DNA of 64,000 nt. Source: JASSUD01 sp031963405 (GTDB lineage: Bacteria; Pseudomonadota; Gammaproteobacteria; Burkholderiales; Burkholderiaceae). Below are positions 45,782 through 53,705 of this stretch, piece by piece; the first letter of the stretch is position 1, and each line of letters begins with the position of its first letter. Made by a program: the position numbers and the translations under genes. The stretch spans positions 1,674,001-1,738,000 of the forward strand of contig JASSUJ010000001.1 in the NCBI GenBank assembly GCA_031963405.1. Direction: 5' to 3'. The notes below the pieces were generated by a model, which made no database searches, was not told the DNA's origin, and was given only the letters and a program-made list of their open reading frames with translations.

Positions 45782-45873
45782 TGCGGTTTCCGTTTGCTTA
45801 GAAAATAAACCTTCGCTGTTTGTGATGCTGGCTGGCCTTGGTTAAGGAATTCGCAGCCAGACAAAATGACATA

Positions 45874-45976
45874 TTAGGAAGGTTTGCCAAAGCTGGATGA
45901 CCGCCCTACACCTCACGGTCCCAGCATACTTTCTGTGTTGGCATTCTTTGTTCCCGACTTAGCCAAATCTTCCTAA
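45874..45976. repeat. Family A-like element with diverged arms (A5)
   Basis: TTAGGAAGGTTTGCC at the left and its partner ending AAATCTTCCTAA at the right. The core contains GGCATTCTTTG. Confidence 0.65.
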
Positions 45977-46035
45977 GAGCCTGTGCACGATCTTCAAAAT
46001 CAAGGGTGATTGTTTGAGATCGTGAACAGGTTTAG
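45973..46035. repeat. Short family C element (C6)
   Basis: CTAAGAGCCTGTGCACGATC and GAGATCGTGAACAGGTTTAG are complementary arms with about 25 bp between. It overlaps the end of A5 by 4 bp, and the two abut as A1 and C1 do at 13428. Confidence 0.7.
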
Positions 46036-46072
46036 ATCTCTACTTTAACGGCACCCCACACTCACCCAGCTT

Positions 46073-47248
46073 TCATTCATTATGCAGTTGCTCTGCGCGC
46101 AGTACGCGTGGCCCACAGATTGCCACTAATGCGGCGCAGACGGCAACTAGTGATAATCCGATAGGCAAGTTAGTTATATTGGCTACAGCGCCAATTAATA
46201 CTGGCCCGATTAAAAGTCCAACATAAGCCATTCCTGCTACGCGTGCGATTCCTTCAACTGCGGGGACACCTTTAACGCGAGCTGCAGCAAGGGTTAGCAC
46301 GGGCATCATATTGGCGAACCCTAAACCTGCTATGCCGAAGCTAATGAGCACAGCATTTGGATGGGGCAATAGAAGGCTTATCAGCATGGCAATGCTCGCC
46401 AGCACACCACTTGCTAATAACAGCCTCTCATCTCCAATGCGCGTGCGTATAGCATCACCAGAAAAACGACTAATAGCCATGCCCGCCGAGAAAACCGCAT
46501 AAGCCGCGCTACTGATGCCTTGGTTTGTTTTGAGAATTTCTTGCATATACACAGTCAGCCAATCGTACATTGCGCCTTCCGCAATGAGCGCAACTAAGGC
46601 GAGGGTGCCAAGTGCCCATAGTCCGCGGCGTATGGCAGGGAGTTGGCCACGTGCCAGCAGCGGCACGGGGACACAGCTTGGTACAGGAGTGGCTAGCAGC
46701 GCTGGGCGCATGATCACTACCAACGCGCTACTCACTGCGGCGGTAAGGACAAAATGTACAGGTGGCGCCATGCCGTGTGAAAGTAAAAAGCCGCCGCCGG
46801 CTGCTCCAACGATTCCGCCCACGCTAAACATGCCGTGCAATGAAGACATAATAGGCTGACCCAGCGCAGTTTCGACTGTGCTTGCTTCAGCGTTCATCGC
46901 CACATCAATCAGTGCCATGCCCACGCCAAACAAGGCAAGCAGCGGCAGTAATAGAGAAAACCACGGTACATAAAGAATCAAGGCCGCACTGCTACACATG
47001 AGTAGTCCGCCCGTGGTGCAAGCAGTCCGATTTCCCACGCGTGCTATCCACGGGCCAATTTGCGTTAATACGGCAATTGAGCCCGCTGCTACGACAAACA
47101 TGGCAAATGACAGCATTGCGTCACTTAAATCAAACTTTGATTTTAAAGTGGGTATATGCACGCCCCATGAGGCGTAGAGCATGCCAACCGTAAAGAAAAG
47201 ACCCATGCAAGCGTAGCGTGCACGCCCAGAGGTAGGAAGAAAAAACAT
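46073..47248 (-). CDS. MFS transporter (YbjJ/fucose-permease-like)
   Basis: 391 residues with twelve hydrophobic helices. Features include MGLFFTVGMLYASWGVHIP in helix 1, the conserved GVGMALIDVAMNAEA (helix 4 region, typical of the YbjJ group), SLHGMFSVGGIVGAAGGG and RFSGDAIRTRIGDERLLLA in the middle loop. Substrate is unknown; relatives may export or take up sugars. Monocistronic, with its stop 38 bp from the C6 element. Confidence 0.85.
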   Translation of the reverse strand: MFFLPTSGRARYACMGLFFTVGMLYASWGVHIPTLKSKFDLSDAMLSFAMFVVAAGSIAVLTQIGPWIARVGNRTACTTGGLLMCSSAALILYVPWFSLLLPLLALFGVGMALIDVAMNAEASTVETALGQPIMSSLHGMFSVGGIVGAAGGGFLLSHGMAPPVHFVLTAAVSSALVVIMRPALLATPVPSCVPVPLLARGQLPAIRRGLWALGTLALVALIAEGAMYDWLTVYMQEILKTNQGISSAAYAVFSAGMAISRFSGDAIRTRIGDERLLLASGVLASIAMLISLLLPHPNAVLISFGIAGLGFANMMPVLTLAAARVKGVPAVEGIARVAGMAYVGLLIGPVLIGAVANITNLPIGLSLVAVCAALVAICGPRVLRAEQLHNE

Positions 47249-47308
47249 GAATAAAGCCTTGTAAAACGTTAAATATAATGAGTAAAGGAGTCTCTGTATA
47301 AAACTCTC

Positions 47309-47409
47309 TTAGGGAAATGCTGAATAAACTGGGAGTGGCGTCATGCCGGCTTGCCGTACTAATGTACTGTCTACCGGCATTCCTTGCTCGCGGTTTATTC
47401 AGTGCTTAC
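47309..47409. repeat. Family B palindromic element (B6)
   Basis: TTAGGGAAATGCTGAATAAAC at the left, GGTTTATTCAGTGCTTAC at the right. The core GGCGTCATGCCGGCTTGCCG then TACTAATGTACTGTC is almost identical to the core of the 51051 element. Confidence 0.85.
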
Positions 47410-48021
47410 TTTAAGTAACTCAAATAGCAAATAAGAAAATTTAATTTTGCCTATCAGTTAATTTCCTACGCCTCTCGCCTGCTTTCTTACTTTACTAATA
47501 GCGATTTTTAGCATTTCTAAAGTTCTTTTTAGGAGGTTTCCTAATTAATTTTTGCATTGAAAATTTTGAATTTGACTGAGTCATGCAATAGAAGGCTTGC
47601 TACTTTATTTAAAATTTTGAGTCGAAAAGCTAATTTTTAAAAATTTTCAATTAAAACTATGCTGTGCAAACGCCGAATAAAGTACATCGTAAAAATGCTA
47701 GCGTAGGCAATAAATCTGCAGGTAAAAAGCACTAAAGTTGCTTCTAAATTATTAAGTGCTTTCCTTAAAGGAACGGGTTAGATTCGCAATTATATCTATC
47801 AGAATTTTCTGCATTACCCGTTCGTATTAATTTAGATCAATATAGCGATTTGCCTCATTTTTTAAGGGTTTGAGGATTCTATGGTGAGGTATATCGCAAA
47901 TATTAATCTATAGTAATGATTAAATATTTTTCGCTTTGTCTTTCCGCTTGCTGAATTAATCTGTATTATGCGCATTCGCTAATCTTGTAAATTGATAAGC
48001 AAATAGGAAAATAACTCGGCC

Positions 48022-48126
48022 TATAGGAAGTGTTGAATAAAACGCAGGTAATGAAGCCTTTGCTGTCAGTAACCTGTACGGTAGATAGGCATCAATGCCG
48101 CTCCCAGTCGATTCAGCGTCTCCTAT
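48022..48126. repeat. Family B palindromic element (B7)
   Basis: Arms ATAGGAAGTGTTGAATAAAA and GATTCAGCGTCTCCTAT; core TTGCTGTCAGTAACCTGTAC. Its right end lies 28 bp before the H-NS ATG. Confidence 0.7.
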
Positions 48127-48153
48127 ATTTAACTTTTAATAAGGAAATGCAAA

Positions 48154-48444
48154 ATGTCATCCTACAAAGAATTACTTGCTCAGCGCGAGACACTTGAGAA
48201 ACAAATCAAAGAAGCTAAAGCTACAGAATTCGCAGCCATCGTCAATGAAATTAAACAAAAGATGAGCGAATATGGCATTACTGCTGCTGATTTGGGCTTA
48301 AGCCGTGCTAAACAAGTTAAGCCGCGCCAACCAGTTGCACCAAAGTATCGTGATCCTGCTAGCGGTGCAGTGTGGTCAGGTCGTGGTAAGCCACCAAAGT
48401 GGATTGCTGGTAAAGACTACAATCAATATTCGATTCAACGATAG
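48154..48444 (+). CDS. H-NS histone-like nucleoid protein
   Basis: 96 residues with TAAGGA upstream. The N-terminal half (1-50) is an oligomerising coiled coil (YKELLAQRETLEKQIKEAK). The C-terminal DNA-binding part has YRDPASGAVWSGRGKPPKW, the W-x-G-R-G-x-x-P-x-W motif of the Burkholderia/Bordetella H-NS branch. It silences AT-rich and horizontally acquired genes, of which this window has several. Monocistronic. Confidence 0.93.
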   Translation: MSSYKELLAQRETLEKQIKEAKATEFAAIVNEIKQKMSEYGITAADLGLSRAKQVKPRQPVAPKYRDPASGAVWSGRGKPPKWIAGKDYNQYSIQR

Positions 48445-48821
48445 TCGATTAGCTTATTTAGCGGCTTCGTATTTTTTGCTGCAAAGCTGAGAAAACCACT
48501 CGTTATTTGTATAGCTGTTATGCAAATGCTATCTAGACGAGTGGGCAGTTAAGAGTAGACTAAGTCGCAGCACAGCGCGTGCGTTTTACCCCGCTGAGTA
48601 ATCTGGGTGTAGCACGCTCGTGCTGATATTGCTGCGCTTCCATGCTTACTTGATGTACCTTCAATATACTTCAATACATCTATATCTATTTCCACGGCTT
48701 TAAAATCAATATTTCTGAATCGCGACCTGTAGGTAAATATTTAGCCAAATGCTAAATATTCTGACTGGTGGTAGGCATACTTTAGTCAGAAATATTATCG
48801 ATATTTTTAATCTCCACTACT
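48445..48821. other. Gap after the H-NS-like gene
   Basis: Two hairpins: CCACTCGT...ACGAGTGG (48496-48544) with an inner ATAGC/GCTAT stem, and AAATATTTAGC/GCTAAATATT (48735-48760). The second may terminate the minus-strand exonuclease gene. No gene seen. Confidence 0.5.
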
Positions 48822-49409
48822 TTAGCGCTGCTCTAGTTTCGCTATTTTCTGCTGCTGTACTCGTAATTCAGCGAGCATATTGCAAAATAGCGCACCTTGT
48901 TCAATCGCATCATCAAGCGCGACATGCGTGTGCGGATGGGGATCCAGCCAACGTGTAGGAAAGCGCGGCTTAATACATTTGCGATAAGGCAAATCTGTCA
49001 TTGAAAAAGCCAATGTTTTGATATCGAGCGCCGACCATGAAAATGGGCAGCGTCCTGCAAAACGCATCATGTACCAAAACATAAAAGTAAAATCAAAACC
49101 AGCCGGAAATGCTACAAATACGGGTTTGCCAGGCAAAGCTTCAACCCATTCCACGTAGGCCGGTAAAGCAACTTCAGGTGGCTGCATATCGCGTCGGCAG
49201 GCCTCCCAAGCCTGTGTCTGCTTTTCCCACCAAGCTGCTTGTATAGGATGTGGGTTTGCCTCGGGTAGGGTTTCGAGATTGGCTGAGAAGGTCGCAATTA
49301 AGCGTTTATCAGCGGTATAGACAGCTGAAGCAAAACTTAACATCGAATGCGGGCCAGGAATCGGGCCATCGGCCTCAATATCAGTGCTGACGTAAAGTTC
49401 TTCTGTCAT
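48822..49409 (-). CDS. DEDD-type 3'-5' exonuclease
   Basis: 195 residues. Exo I motif YVSTDIEADGPIPGPHSML (Asp10/Glu12), a central FVAFPAGFDFTFMFWYM (Exo II-like Asp) and HVALDDAIEQ (Exo III, His-Asp) identify an RNase T/DnaQ-like DEDDh nuclease. The substrate (RNA or DNA) is not decided. It overlaps the MBL hydrolase stop by 4 bp (ATGA), so both come from one transcript starting at the MBL gene. Confidence 0.85.
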   Translation of the reverse strand: MTEELYVSTDIEADGPIPGPHSMLSFASAVYTADKRLIATFSANLETLPEANPHPIQAAWWEKQTQAWEACRRDMQPPEVALPAYVEWVEALPGKPVFVAFPAGFDFTFMFWYMMRFAGRCPFSWSALDIKTLAFSMTDLPYRKCIKPRFPTRWLDPHPHTHVALDDAIEQGALFCNMLAELRVQQQKIAKLEQR

Positions 49410-50050
49410 GCGTTGATTTCCTGTGCAACATAAGGGTTAGTACGGCGCTCTTTACCGAAAGTCGAAGTAGGTCCATGCCCTGGAAAAAAGGTCACGGCAT
49501 CGCCTAAAGGCCAAAGCTTGGTGCGAATCGAATTCAGTAACTGCGCATGATTGCCCAGTGGAAAATCAGTGCGACCAATCGTGCCAGAAAATAATACATC
49601 GCCGACCCATGCTAGCTGATGAGCTCGGCTAAAAAAGACCACATGCCCAGGCGTATGGCCGGGGCAATGGTAGACCTCAAGTTCTTCATTACCAAACTGC
49701 ACACGCTCGCCATCTGTTAGCCAACGCGTAGGCATGAAAGCCTCAGTGTGAGGAAAACCAAACATTTGACTTTGTTGAGGCAACCGCTCAAGCCAGAATT
49801 GATCAGCTTCATGCGGCCCTTCAATTGGCACTTGATGGCGCTGTGCAAGCGCTGCAGCAGCGCCGCAATGATCAAGATGCGCATGGGTCAGGAAAATTTT
49901 TTCCAGCTTCATCTGCTGCTCATCAAGCAGCGCTTCGATATGCTCAATCTCGCCGCCTGGGTCAATCAGTGCAGCATGACCGCTCGCTTCGCACATGAGT
50001 AACGAGCAATTTTGTTTAAATGGAGTAACGGGAATGACTTTAGTTTTCAT
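49406..50050 (-). CDS. MBL-fold hydrolase (GloB/YcbL-like)
   Basis: 214 residues. The metallo-beta-lactamase zinc motif is THAHLDHCGAA (about residues 55-65), with later ligands in YHCPGHTPGHVVFFS, WVGDVLFSGTIGRTD and TFFPGHGPTSTFGKE. This is the glyoxalase II/YcbL type, so it probably hydrolyses a thioester such as S-lactoylglutathione. First gene of a two-gene operon with the exonuclease. Confidence 0.9.
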   Translation of the reverse strand: MKTKVIPVTPFKQNCSLLMCEASGHAALIDPGGEIEHIEALLDEQQMKLEKIFLTHAHLDHCGAAAALAQRHQVPIEGPHEADQFWLERLPQQSQMFGFPHTEAFMPTRWLTDGERVQFGNEELEVYHCPGHTPGHVVFFSRAHQLAWVGDVLFSGTIGRTDFPLGNHAQLLNSIRTKLWPLGDAVTFFPGHGPTSTFGKERRTNPYVAQEINA

Positions 50051-50092
50051 GATTTTTGCTAATTCTCAAAGAACGACTAATAGAAGCAAGAG

Positions 50093-50172
50093 GTAAGCAT
50101 GTTGGGGTGGCACATGAACCCCAACGCAGACCGCAAGCCTTTAATTTTTTGAGATTTTGAACACGCTCTTAA
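50093..50172. repeat. Partial family C element (C7)
   Basis: Contains GTTGGGGTGGCACATGAACC then CCAAC and ends TTGAGATTTTGAACACGCTC. It lacks a matched left arm. Confidence 0.5.
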
Positions 50173-50304
50173 TACTAATTTACAGCGCTAATAGCGCCAA
50201 AGAGATAAAGAAGGGTAGAGAGGGTGAAATGAGTCATTTTTGAAGTTTATTTCAACCTTGCCTCAGGTCTTAAATATATTTCCATTGCTGCAGCGCTTCT
50301 CCCT

Positions 50305-50485
50305 AGGGACCTGTTCAAAGTCTCCAGAAAAGTTCAACAGGCACTCTTCTTTGCGTATTTGTCAAAGTCGGTGCAGTGCGCGAAATCCTCATGCACTAAA
50401 GTGCACTCCGGTTTCTGTAAGGTTTACCCAACTACAGGCTCCCCCCAAATAAGGGCATTCTAGAAAGACTTTAAACAACTTCTTA
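50305..50485. repeat. Family C element (C8)
   Basis: Begins AGGGACCTGTTCAAAGTCT and ends AGACTTTAAACAACTTCTTA. The middle (GGTGCAGTGCGCGAAATCCT, CATG, GTGCACTCC, GGTTTCTGTAA) closely matches C4 at 34235-34406. Nothing else is seen in the 50173-50639 gap. Confidence 0.75.
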
Positions 50486-50639
50486 CCCAACGCTTCGCTA
50501 ACTAACCCATTTTTATCGGTTTTACTAACAGGCGTTCTATGAGTCGATAGTTATACTACCTTCGTTTATACAGTTGATGGGCATCTTGCTCATTGTTTTC
50601 TTGAGGCCGCTGCATTTGTTGTTTCACGAGGGATTTTAT

Positions 50640-51065
50640 ATGGCGCTCAAATTTTTTCAAAAGAGAGGCTATGCTGCGCTAGCTATCACTCTATTACTGG
50701 TTGGCTGTGCTGCTTCTTCTACTGTTAGTTCACGCAAATCGACTGCGCAGACTACTTTGCCTAATGTTTCAAAATTTTCACAACGTGGAGAGGCATCCTG
50801 GTATGGGCGTAAGTTTCACGGACGACGCACAGCCAGCGGGGAGCGTTACAACATGCACGCTTTGACTGCGGCACATCGTACGCTGCCATTCGCAAGCTAT
50901 GTGCGTGTAACGAATTTGGTCAATGGCAAGCATGTCGTGGTGCGCATCAACGACCGTGGGCCATTCCATAGCAAACGCATCATTGATCTTTCTTACGGGG
51001 CGGCTCGAGCGATAGGTCTAAAAAGTACCACCCCCGTCGAAATCCGCGGTTTACGGAAGCCTTGA
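50640..51065 (+). CDS. rlpA: RlpA-like septal-ring lipoprotein
   Basis: 141 residues from the ATG at 50640 (GAGGGA upstream); a longer frame begins at 50574. Signal and lipobox LLVGC (Cys23) make it a lipoprotein. The double-psi beta-barrel domain (about 50-138) has GEASWYGRKFHGRRTASGE, HRTLPFASYVRVTNL and VRINDRGPFHSKRIIDLS, with the Asp/His pair of lytic transglycosylases. No SPOR domain, so this is a short RlpA. Its last codons and stop (TGA, 51063-51065) lie in the left arm of a palindromic element. Confidence 0.9.
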   Translation: MALKFFQKRGYAALAITLLLVGCAASSTVSSRKSTAQTTLPNVSKFSQRGEASWYGRKFHGRRTASGERYNMHALTAAHRTLPFASYVRVTNLVNGKHVVVRINDRGPFHSKRIIDLSYGAARAIGLKSTTPVEIRGLRKP

Positions 51066-51158
51066 GGAGGCCGGGGGCGGCGTCATGCCTCCTTGCCGTA
51101 CTAATTGTACTGTCTGCGTCGGCATTCCTTGCCCCCAACCTCCTCAAGGCTTCCGTAA
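51051..51158. repeat. Perfect-armed palindromic element over the rlpA stop codon
   Basis: Left arm TTACGGAAGCCTTGAGGAGG (51051-51070) is perfectly complementary over 20 bp to 51139-51158. The core GGCGTCATGCCTCCTTGCCG then TACTAATTGTACTGTCTGC is shared with families A and B, although these arms match neither family. It may terminate rlpA. Confidence 0.85.
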
Positions 51159-51220
51159 TGCTGCAACGCACAAAACAGCAAAACAAAACAAGCGTGTACT
51201 TGTTAATAGCTAGTGTGTGC

Positions 51221-52096
51221 TTATGACTCTTGTAGTGCTAAGGCGCGGGCATATAGGGTGTTGCGTGAGGTGCCGGTGAGGGCTGCTGCGGCTCTTGCTG
51301 CGGCGCTGACGGACATCTCGGCCAGCAAAATGCGTAGCATTTTGTCATGTTGAGTGACAGCTAATTCTTCAGCTGAGCGCGCACCTTCTACTAGCAGTAC
51401 AAATTCGCCGCGCTGTCGATTCACATCTGCACTGAGCCAGGCTGGCCCTTCGGCTAATGGGCACAGATGTATGGTTTCATGTAGCTTAGTCAGTTCGCGA
51501 GCAATTAACAGTTGTCGCGAGCCATCGAAGGTGGCCGCTAGCGCTGTTACCGCATCGATGATGCGATGAGGTGCTTCATAAAAAATAAGCGTATGAGGAG
51601 AGGCGGCAAGCTCACCGAGCCGTTCTAAGCGTTGCTTTGATTTGGTTGGCAGAAAGCCGATAAAGCTGAAGGTATTGGCCCATTGGCCCGCTACGCTTAA
51701 GGCAGTAGCGAAAGCAGTGCAACCAGGAATAGGAATGATGGCAAAGCCTGCTGCGCGTACCGCATCGACTATTTTTGCGCCTGGGTCACACACTCCCGGC
51801 GTGCCAGCATCAGAGATATACGCAACGCGAGCGCCTTGACGTAAGTGCTCAAGCAGTCGAGATGCTGCTATGTGCTCATTATGTTCGTGCGCGGCCAACA
51901 GCGGTTTAGCAATGCCGTAGCGCGCTAATAACGGTGCGCTGTGGCGCGTATCTTCAGCTGCAATCACATCAACCAGACCCAGCACATGCAGGGCGCGCAA
52001 CGTAATATCGGCTGCATTGCCAATCGGCATGGCGATTACGTATAACGCTGAGGTTGGATACTCTTGAGAGGCAGCCAGTAAAAGTCGATCAGTCAC
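51221..52096 (-). CDS. rsmI: 16S rRNA (cytidine(1402)-2'-O)-methyltransferase
   Basis: 291 residues. It begins with TSALYVIAMPIGNAADITLR, continues IAAEDTRHSAPLLARYGI, AYISDAGTPGVCDPG and VIPIPGCTAFATALSVAG: the SPOUT-unlike tetrapyrrole-methylase fold of RsmI. It methylates C1402 of 16S rRNA with SAM to tune start-codon decoding. It is divergent from yraN, matching the usual rsmI/yraN arrangement. Confidence 0.96.
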   Translation of the reverse strand: MTDRLLLAASQEYPTSALYVIAMPIGNAADITLRALHVLGLVDVIAAEDTRHSAPLLARYGIAKPLLAAHEHNEHIAASRLLEHLRQGARVAYISDAGTPGVCDPGAKIVDAVRAAGFAIIPIPGCTAFATALSVAGQWANTFSFIGFLPTKSKQRLERLGELAASPHTLIFYEAPHRIIDAVTALAATFDGSRQLLIARELTKLHETIHLCPLAEGPAWLSADVNRQRGEFVLLVEGARSAEELAVTQHDKMLRILLAEMSVSAAARAAAALTGTSRNTLYARALALQES

Positions 52097-52321
52097 GTTG
52101 ATCAGATATAGGAAAGGTAATAAAAGTGAAGGGTCGTAAAGATGGAAACCGCATATAACAGCGCTGATTTTACCTAAAAGGGCGCTTTGCCATGTAATTA
52201 TCGCTTTCTAACCTTAATCAGGCGTGAGCTGCCCCGTGCGCTAATACAAGAAATAGGCAAATAGGGTCGGCATGACGCCGTCCTCGGCTGATTCAAGGTT
52301 TACCACATTTTTTATAAAAAG

Positions 52322-52672
52322 ATGTCGATCTTATCTGGGGCTGAATTTGAAAGGCGCGCATTGGCATATCTACAGCGTAGGGGAATGAAGCTGCTCGCTC
52401 ATAATGTACGCTGCCGGCGCGGTGAAATTGATCTAGTCATGCGGGACGCGAACGACACTCTCGTATTTGTTGAGGTGCGTGCACGTGCTCATACTTCGTT
52501 CGCTAGCGCAAGCGCTAGCATTACCGCGGCTAAACGCAGCCGCTTGCGTATGGCAGCCCAGTTTTATCTGGCTCAGTGGCGCGGGCCGGTACCCGTGTGT
52601 CGCTTCGATGTGATAGCCTTCGACGGCACGCAAATTACCTGGTTAGTGGATGCGTTTAAACTCGATGAATAA
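52322..52672 (+). CDS. yraN: YraN-family (UPF0102) endonuclease-like protein
   Basis: 116 residues. Gly-Glu-Ile-Asp core GEIDLVMRD and VFVEVRARA form the PD-(D/E)XK nuclease pattern of UPF0102. EFERRALAYLQRRGMKLLAHN is the conserved N-terminal part. The function is not established, although a Holliday-junction-like nuclease fold is expected. It lies upstream of diaA, as in E. coli. Confidence 0.92.
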   Translation: MSILSGAEFERRALAYLQRRGMKLLAHNVRCRRGEIDLVMRDANDTLVFVEVRARAHTSFASASASITAAKRSRLRMAAQFYLAQWRGPVPVCRFDVIAFDGTQITWLVDAFKLDE

Positions 52673-52710
52673 GAATTCATGCCATCAACCGCGTTGTATT
52701 TTTTCTTTTA

Positions 52711-52825
52711 GACATTGATGAAATGAGTTCTAGGTAAACTTGAGTTCGTGTGCGCCAGTCTCCTGGTTTCAGCAACTATGCTGACCACCTTCTCGACATT
52801 GATGAGACGAGTATCTAGATACGGA
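52711..52825. repeat. Direct repeats of about 26 bp upstream of diaA
   Basis: GACATTGATGAAATGAGTTC (from 52711) and GACATTGATGAGACGAGTAT (from 52795), each followed by CTAGRTA, 84 bp apart. The second ends 10-15 bp before the diaA ATG. The same motif appears as the arms of the 26631-26815 unit. Confidence 0.55.
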
Positions 52826-52832
52826 AGGCCTT

Positions 52833-53423
52833 ATGGCAATTGAACAAAATATTCAACAGCATTTTCGTGATAGTGCAGAGCTTAAGCTACAAGCTCTCGA
52901 AACGCTAAGCGCACCGATTGCCGCTGCGGCCGAGATGATATTTATGTCACTTGCCAATAATGGCAAGGTACTGGCATGTGGCAACGGTGGCTCAGCGGCC
53001 GATGCGCAGCACTTTGCTGCCGAACTCATTGGCCGCTTTGAGCGCGAACGCCCAGGCCTGGCTGCGCTGGCCTTGACTACGGATTCTTCGATCCTAACGG
53101 CCATTGCCAATGATTACGATTTCACGCAAATCTTCTCTAAACAAGTGAGCGCCCTCGGACAACCAGGCGATGTATTACTTGCTATCTCTACCTCCGGTAA
53201 TTCCGCTAATGTGCTTGCCGCCATTGAGCAGGCCCATGAGCGTGAAATGATCGTAGTTGCACTGACGGGTAAAGGCGGTGGCCAAATGAACTTTGCGCTT
53301 ACCGAACATGACTTGCATATTTGCGTCCCTAGCGAGCGCACCGCTCGTATTCAAGAAGTTCATTTATTGACGATTCATTGCCTATGCGATGCGGTTGATA
53401 TGTTGCTGCTTGGCGCAGGTTGA
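52833..53423 (+). CDS. diaA: SIS-domain protein, DiaA-like (often annotated phosphoheptose isomerase)
   Basis: 196 residues, one SIS domain. The Gly-rich CGNGGSAADAQHFAAELIGRFE, LTTDSSILTAIANDY, LAISTSGNSANVLAAIEQA and RTARIQEVHLLTIHCLCD regions match E. coli DiaA closely, and the position after yraN is the diaA position. DiaA binds DnaA and times replication initiation. Burkholderia copies are often annotated GmhA; the isomerase reaction cannot be excluded. No sedoheptulose-pathway neighbours are visible. Confidence 0.85.
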   Translation: MAIEQNIQQHFRDSAELKLQALETLSAPIAAAAEMIFMSLANNGKVLACGNGGSAADAQHFAAELIGRFERERPGLAALALTTDSSILTAIANDYDFTQIFSKQVSALGQPGDVLLAISTSGNSANVLAAIEQAHEREMIVVALTGKGGGQMNFALTEHDLHICVPSERTARIQEVHLLTIHCLCDAVDMLLLGAG

Positions 53424-53705
53424 TTTACCCAGTTTTAAAAGCCGCCTTAAAAATTCGTTAAGCCTACTAACTAAAAAGAGAAAATAGGGCTGACTTTGCA
53501 ATGGTTTGGAAAGAAGGGTGCGCAGTGACTAGCGTTCAGGCGATTTTTCACCTTTATTTGATTTATTCATAGCGTACGAAAAATGCAAGGTTAATCCTGT
53601 ATGGATAATTGCATCTTTCCGCATAAGCGGTCAGATATTTCTGTAAACTTCGGGGTTGTTGTGGCTGTACAAGGTGCCACTTTTATTTGCAACGGAGTCC
53701 TTCCC

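Larger units (their letters stand above)
47249..48153. other. 905-bp gene-free AT-rich region before the H-NS-like gene
   Basis: Two family B elements (47309-47409 and 48022-48126) flank about 610 bp of very AT-rich DNA (runs of A and T near 47560-47660, hairpin-like AAAATTTT motifs). No open frame is gene-like. AT richness beside an H-NS gene is compatible with autoregulation by H-NS binding, which is inference. Confidence 0.55.
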
